Shown here: positions 60,833 to 64,000 of the stretch, piece after piece
Layout: each line of letters begins with the position of its first letter
Position numbering within the stretch: the first letter of the stretch is position 1
Source of the DNA: Owenweeksia hongkongensis DSM 17368
Lineage (GTDB): Bacteria > Bacteroidota > Bacteroidia > Flavobacteriales > Schleiferiaceae
Reading direction: 5' to 3'
Assembly: GCA_945865885.1 (NCBI GenBank)
Contig: CAMBEZ010000002.1
Coordinates: 79,447-143,446 of the forward strand
DNA: 64,000 nt
The notes under the pieces: model-generated
Databases searched by the model: none
What the model saw: only the letters and a program-made list of their open reading frames with translations
What the model was told of the DNA's origin: nothing
Program-made: the position numbers and the translations under genes

Positions 60833-62161
60833 TTAAGACTTCCGGAAGTACACATCAATGGGCACGCCCGTCAAATCGTACAGCTTGCGAATTTGGTTCT
60901 CCGCAAAACGCTTGTAGGGTTCCTTGACGTACTGCGGCAAGTTGCAAAACACCACAAACTGCGGGTAGCGCGTGGGCAACTGCGTGATGTACTTCAACTT
61001 GATTTCCTTGCCTTTGTAGATGGGTGGCGCTTGTTGCTTCAGGATGGGCAACAAAGTATCGTTCAACTCGTGGGTGGGGATGCGCTGGCTGCGCCGCTCC
61101 ACTACCGTCATGGCTTCTTCAATGGCCTTCAAAACGCGCTGTTTGGTGAGGGCAGAAGTAAACAAAACGGGCACGTCCTTGAAGGGTTGCAAACGCTCCA
61201 GCAAATTCTTCTTGTAGACCTCCATGGTCATGGTGTCTTTCTCCACCAAATCCCACTTGTTCACCAAAACAACCACGCCGCGGTGGTTCTTCACGATGAC
61301 GCTGAAAATAGACAAATCCTGTGCTTCCAATCCCTGCGTGGCGTCCACCACCAACAAACACACATCGGAGTATTCAATGGTGCGAATGGTGCGCATGTTG
61401 GAATAAAATTCAAGGTCTTCGTTCACCTTGGTGCGCTTCCGGAGTCCGGCCGTGTCCAGGAGTACAAAGTCAAATCCAAATTTGGTGAAGCGCGCGTTCA
61501 CGGTGTCCCGCGTGGTGCCGGCAATTTCCGTAACGATGCTGCGTTCTTCTTCAAACAAGGCGTTGGTTAAGCTGGACTTGCCCACGTTCGGGCGTCCTAC
61601 AATCGCCAGCCTGGGCAAATGGCCCAAGGGATCTTCCGTGTTCTCCGTATCCGGGCGGGTGTCTTCCTCCGGGAGTTTCGCCAAAATAGCGTCCAACACT
61701 TCGCCGGTGCCGGAGCCGTTCATGGCGGAAACCGTAAAGGGATCGCCGAAGCCCAGGCCGTAAAATTCTGCGGCCATGGCCGAGCGCTGGTGGTTGTCTA
61801 CCTTGTTGACTACCAGCAAAACAGGCAATTTGGACTTGCGCAAAATTTGGGCAATTTCCTTGTCGTCGTCCGCAATGCCGTCTTCAACATCCACCAAGAA
61901 CACCGCAATACTGGCCTCGCCCAAGGCGGCCAATACTTGCCGACGGATCTGGCCTTCAAAGACGTCGTCGGAACCTTCCACGTAACCGCCGGTGTCTACC
62001 ACGCTGAAAACGTGCCCGTTCCAGTCCACGTGTCCGTAGTGCCGGTCCCGGGTCACGCCCGCAATGGGGTCCACAATGGCGTCTCTGCGTTGCACCAAGC
62101 GATTGAACAACGTGGACTTGCCCACATTGGGGCGTCCTACTATAGCAACTAATGCACTCAT
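60833..62161 (-). CDS. der: Ribosome-assembly GTPase Der (EngA)
   Basis: 442 residues. Two tandem G domains: G1 motifs GRPNVGKSTLFNRL (residues about 8-21) and GRPNVGKSSLTNAL (about 190), G3 DTGGY and DTAGLRKR, G4 NKVDN and NKWDL, followed by the KH-like domain. Required for 50S maturation. Overlaps era by four bases (ATGA), so the two ribosome GTPases are coupled. Confidence 0.97.
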   Translation of the reverse strand: MSALVAIVGRPNVGKSTLFNRLVQRRDAIVDPIAGVTRDRHYGHVDWNGHVFSVVDTGGYVEGSDDVFEGQIRRQVLAALGEASIAVFLVDVEDGIADDDKEIAQILRKSKLPVLLVVNKVDNHQRSAMAAEFYGLGFGDPFTVSAMNGSGTGEVLDAILAKLPEEDTRPDTENTEDPLGHLPRLAIVGRPNVGKSSLTNALFEEERSIVTEIAGTTRDTVNARFTKFGFDFVLLDTAGLRKRTKVNEDLEFYSNMRTIRTIEYSDVCLLVVDATQGLEAQDLSIFSVIVKNHRGVVVLVNKWDLVEKDTMTMEVYKKNLLERLQPFKDVPVLFTSALTKQRVLKAIEEAMTVVERRSQRIPTHELNDTLLPILKQQAPPIYKGKEIKLKYITQLPTRYPQFVVFCNLPQYVKEPYKRFAENQIRKLYDLTGVPIDVYFRKS

Positions 62162-63102
62162 TCGTATCCGAATCGTTTCAATTGCTTGCGGTCGTTGCGC
62201 CAGTCGGCGGCAACTTTAACAAACAATTCCAAATAAACTTTTTTGGCAAAAAAGGCCTCCATTTGCTTGCGCGCACCGGTGCCCACTTTCTTGAGCATGG
62301 CGCCTTTGTGCCCAATCAAAATGCCCTTTTGCGAGTCGCGCGCCACGTACAGCAGGGCCCGAATGCGGATGAGGTTTTCCTCCTCCACAAAGGAGTCGAT
62401 GCCCACCTCCACGGCGTACGGAATCTCCTTGTCGTAGTAGTGCAGCACCTGCTCCCGAATCATTTCCGACGTCACGAAGCGCTCGCTGCGGTCGGTAAGG
62501 GCGTCGCCCTCAAAATAAGGCGGACACTCGGGAACCAAGGCCACCAAGCGCTGCAGCAAGTAATCCGTATGGAAACCCGTCAGGGCGCTGATGGGGATGA
62601 TTTCCGCGCGGGGCAAACGCTCCTGCCACAGCGCCAACTCAGACTCCAGCCGGGCTTGCTGGTGCAGATCTATTTTGTTCAGCACCACCACCAAAGGCAC
62701 GTCGCTGTCTGCAATTTTGCGGTACAAACGTTCGTCGCGGAGCGGGCCTTCACCCAATTCCACCACGTACAACAAGACGTCGGCGTCTTCAAAAACCCCC
62801 TGAACGGCCACCAGCATGGACTCCTGCAGGGCGTACTGGGGCTTCAAAACCCCCGGCGTGTCCGACAGCACCAACTGATAGGGCGTCCCTGCTGCAGCCG
62901 GAACCGCTTCTGTTTGCTCCTCGCGTGCGTGGATGCCAGCATCCGCAGCCAGAACGCCATTCAGGATGCCAAAGATGCGGTGCCGCGTGGTCTGCGCCTT
63001 GGGCGAAATAATGCTCAAACGTTCGCCCAGCAGGGCATTCGCAAGCGTGCTCTTCCCTACGTTGGGGTGACCAATTAAATTGACAAAACCTGACCGATGC
63101 AT
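62158..63102 (-). CDS. era: Ribosome-assembly GTPase Era
   Basis: 314 residues from ATG at 63102 (MHRSGFVNLIGHPNVGKS). G1 GHPNVGKST, G2 QTTRHRI, G3 DTPG, G4 NKID, then the KH domain with VEVGIDSFVEEE and ILIGHKGAMLKKVGTGAR. Acts on 16S rRNA maturation. GACCTTTG lies four bases upstream of this ATG; the frame extends to 63150 but that part is not conserved. Confidence 0.96.
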   Translation of the reverse strand: MHRSGFVNLIGHPNVGKSTLANALLGERLSIISPKAQTTRHRIFGILNGVLAADAGIHAREEQTEAVPAAAGTPYQLVLSDTPGVLKPQYALQESMLVAVQGVFEDADVLLYVVELGEGPLRDERLYRKIADSDVPLVVVLNKIDLHQQARLESELALWQERLPRAEIIPISALTGFHTDYLLQRLVALVPECPPYFEGDALTDRSERFVTSEMIREQVLHYYDKEIPYAVEVGIDSFVEEENLIRIRALLYVARDSQKGILIGHKGAMLKKVGTGARKQMEAFFAKKVYLELFVKVAADWRNDRKQLKRFGYE

Positions 63103-63106
63103 ACTG

Positions 63107-63114
63107 CAAAGGTC
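63107..63114 (-). promoter_or_regulatory. Probable -7 element of era-der, leaderless spacing
   Basis: GACCTTTG on the minus strand, one mismatch at the first T, then CAGT and the ATG at 63102. Confidence 0.45.
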
Positions 63115-63205
63115 GGGATTTTTCGCGGGTTGGCCCGATTTTATTCGCACAGGATGCGCGGCACCCGCACTCCTAAATAATATTTTGCTCTATCTTACTT
63201 TTCCG

Positions 63206-63213
63206 TATCTTTG
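63206..63213 (+). promoter_or_regulatory. -7 element of the initiator tRNA gene
   Basis: TATCTTTG, exact to TAnnTTTG, ending 11 bases upstream of the tRNA 5' end. Confidence 0.7.
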
Positions 63214-63224
63214 CAGTCCAATAT

Positions 63225-63297
<73 letters not shown>

Positions 63298-63304
63298 CTA
63301 GATA

Positions 63305-63338
63305 AAAAACCCAGGCCCACCGGCCTGGGTTTATTTTT
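63305..63338 (+). terminator. Terminator of the tRNA gene
   Basis: Stem CCCAGGCC / GGCCTGGG (63310-63317 with 63322-63329), A-run before and TTTATTTTT after. Confidence 0.85.
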
Positions 63339-63478
63339 GGTAGTTGTTCCTAGCTCGCTTGGGCGAAGAATACCCGCTAAAAAATCCGCGACGAAGTCGC
63401 GGGTTTGGTTACCGAGTTAGCAACCTGAATTCCCCCAAAAAAAGTGAAACAAAAAAAGGCCTGCAGAGCAGGCCTTTA
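63339..63478. other. Intergenic stretch with two further hairpins
   Basis: No ORF is supported. A hairpin at 63386-63402 (CCGCGAC / GTCGCGG, loop GAA), flanked by an A-run and GTTT, looks like a weak terminator. A second at 63455-63477 (AAAGGCCTGC / GCAGGCCTTT, loop AGA) has a seven-base T-run on the minus strand and terminates the gene at 63495-63962. Confidence 0.7.
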
Positions 63479-63494
63479 ATCAAGCAATTTTAAA

Positions 63495-63962
63495 TTATAG
63501 TTTTACTTGAAAACTAAGCGAAGTGCCAATTCCTAAAACACCGGTTAAGTCATTGAGATTGATCCTCGGTGAAATCACCACATTATCGCTCAAGTGGTGC
63601 CAGTACCCAACTCCTGCATTCAGGTAATGCAAGTCAACCGTTGTTCCGCCTGGATTAATCCGCAGAACATTGGCTTCTAAATTGGCGTAGATGGACTTCG
63701 TAATGAAGTACTGAACCCTTGGACTCAAGCCAATATAGGTTTGCGCGGCTACATAAACGTCTACGTCAGCACCCACAGAAAGTCGGTCCATCAAAAAGTA
63801 ATCAGCGTTGAGGGCTGTGTTAAAAACGAAATCTGGAGTGAAAGTCAATCCCAAATCAGAAGAACCTCCAAGCCAAACATCTCCCTTAGTTGTTTGCGCA
63901 TTAACTTCTACTGAAGCCAACGCCAAAAAGGCGAAAATTGCGGCAAATAAGAATTTTTTCAT
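63495..63962 (-). CDS. Small outer-membrane beta-barrel protein
   Basis: 155 residues. Signal peptide MKKFLFAAIFAFLALASVEVNAQ. The rest is amphipathic beta strands (VFNTALNADYFLMDRLSVGAD, YIGLSPRVQYFITKSIYANLE, LHYLNAGVGYWHHL) ending SLSFQVKL, as in eight-strand OmpA-like or DUF-type barrels. Function unknown. Its base composition is clearly more AT-rich than neighbours (28 G/C of 60 in the 63541 line; lower near the 5' end). This may mark recent transfer or high expression with different codon use. Confidence 0.75.
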   Translation of the reverse strand: MKKFLFAAIFAFLALASVEVNAQTTKGDVWLGGSSDLGLTFTPDFVFNTALNADYFLMDRLSVGADVDVYVAAQTYIGLSPRVQYFITKSIYANLEANVLRINPGGTTVDLHYLNAGVGYWHHLSDNVVISPRINLNDLTGVLGIGTSLSFQVKL

Positions 63963-63968
63963 GCTAAA

Positions 63969-63994
63969 GAAATTTAAGTTACTCTTTGGTTACT
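63969..63994 (-). promoter_or_regulatory. Promoter region with 11-bp direct repeat upstream of the barrel gene
   Basis: On the minus strand, AGTAACC, spacer AAAG, AGTAACT (period 11) runs directly into TAAATTTC, a one-mismatch -7 element six bases from the ATG at 63962. The repeat may be chance in AT-rich DNA. Confidence 0.35.
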
Positions 63995-64000
63995 TTAACC

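Overview
The window looks like the chromosome of a Bacteroidota bacterium, most likely a Flavobacteriales-like lineage with fairly high GC (mid-50s %, estimated by eye). The evidence is: type IX secretion (T9SS) C-terminal sorting domains on at least six proteins; Omp28 and DUF6029 proteins; an alternative complex III (act) operon joined to cytochrome oxidase; a gamma-alpha fused KorA; DUF3098 beside ftsX; a YebC with a Bacteroidota-type N-terminus; and many TAnnTTTG -7 promoter elements. I see no rRNA, CRISPR array, phage gene or insertion sequence. The genus is not resolvable from this sequence.

Layout. 1-6.4 kb: T9SS/Omp28 secreted proteins and a TlpA-DUF6029-Omp28 lipoprotein operon. 6.4-8.4 kb: ruvB-queG. 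8.5-19.8 kb: one long minus-strand respiratory operon, actABCDEF-coxB-coxA, which moves electrons from menaquinol through cytochrome c to oxygen. 19.9-21.5 kb: a small SPOR protein, two rhodaneses and thioredoxin. 21.6-29.3 kb: a secreted S9 peptidase, yebC, and mrp-nifU-korA-korB (Fe-S assembly beside a ferredoxin-dependent 2-oxoacid oxidoreductase). 29.4-33 kb: rlmN and two envelope proteins. 33-37 kb: queA and ftsX-DUF3098-uppP-truB. 37-39.8 kb: leuS. 39.9-43.8 kb: an OmpR/PhoB-type regulator, a PhoR-type kinase, tryptophan 2,3-dioxygenase and an M23 peptidase in a tightly coupled operon. 43.9-60.3 kb: a large plus-strand locus of secreted and outer-membrane proteins. 60.4-63.1 kb: a YbjQ-family protein and era-der. 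63.2 kb: initiator tRNA. The window closes with a relatively AT-rich outer-membrane protein gene.

The most interesting region is 43.8-60.3 kb. Divergent from the two-component operon runs a chain of seven genes: a secreted endonuclease/exonuclease/phosphatase-fold enzyme, a large secreted T9SS-type protein, an OB-fold T9SS protein, a lipoprotein, a TonB-dependent receptor, a PorV/PorQ-like barrel and an NHL-type lipoprotein. They are followed by a separately promoted 1295-residue protein with a cupredoxin domain, two lamin-tail domains, three OB-like repeats, Calx-beta and a T9SS tail. Both promoters carry TTAAC direct repeats with an 11-bp period, the geometry bound by PhoB/OmpR regulators. 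I infer a T9SS-exported extracellular nucleic-acid or phosphoester scavenging system controlled by the adjacent two-component system; this is untested.

A second window-wide theme is promoter placement. In eight genes the -7 element ends only 4-5 bases before the start codon, so the transcripts are predicted to be leaderless.
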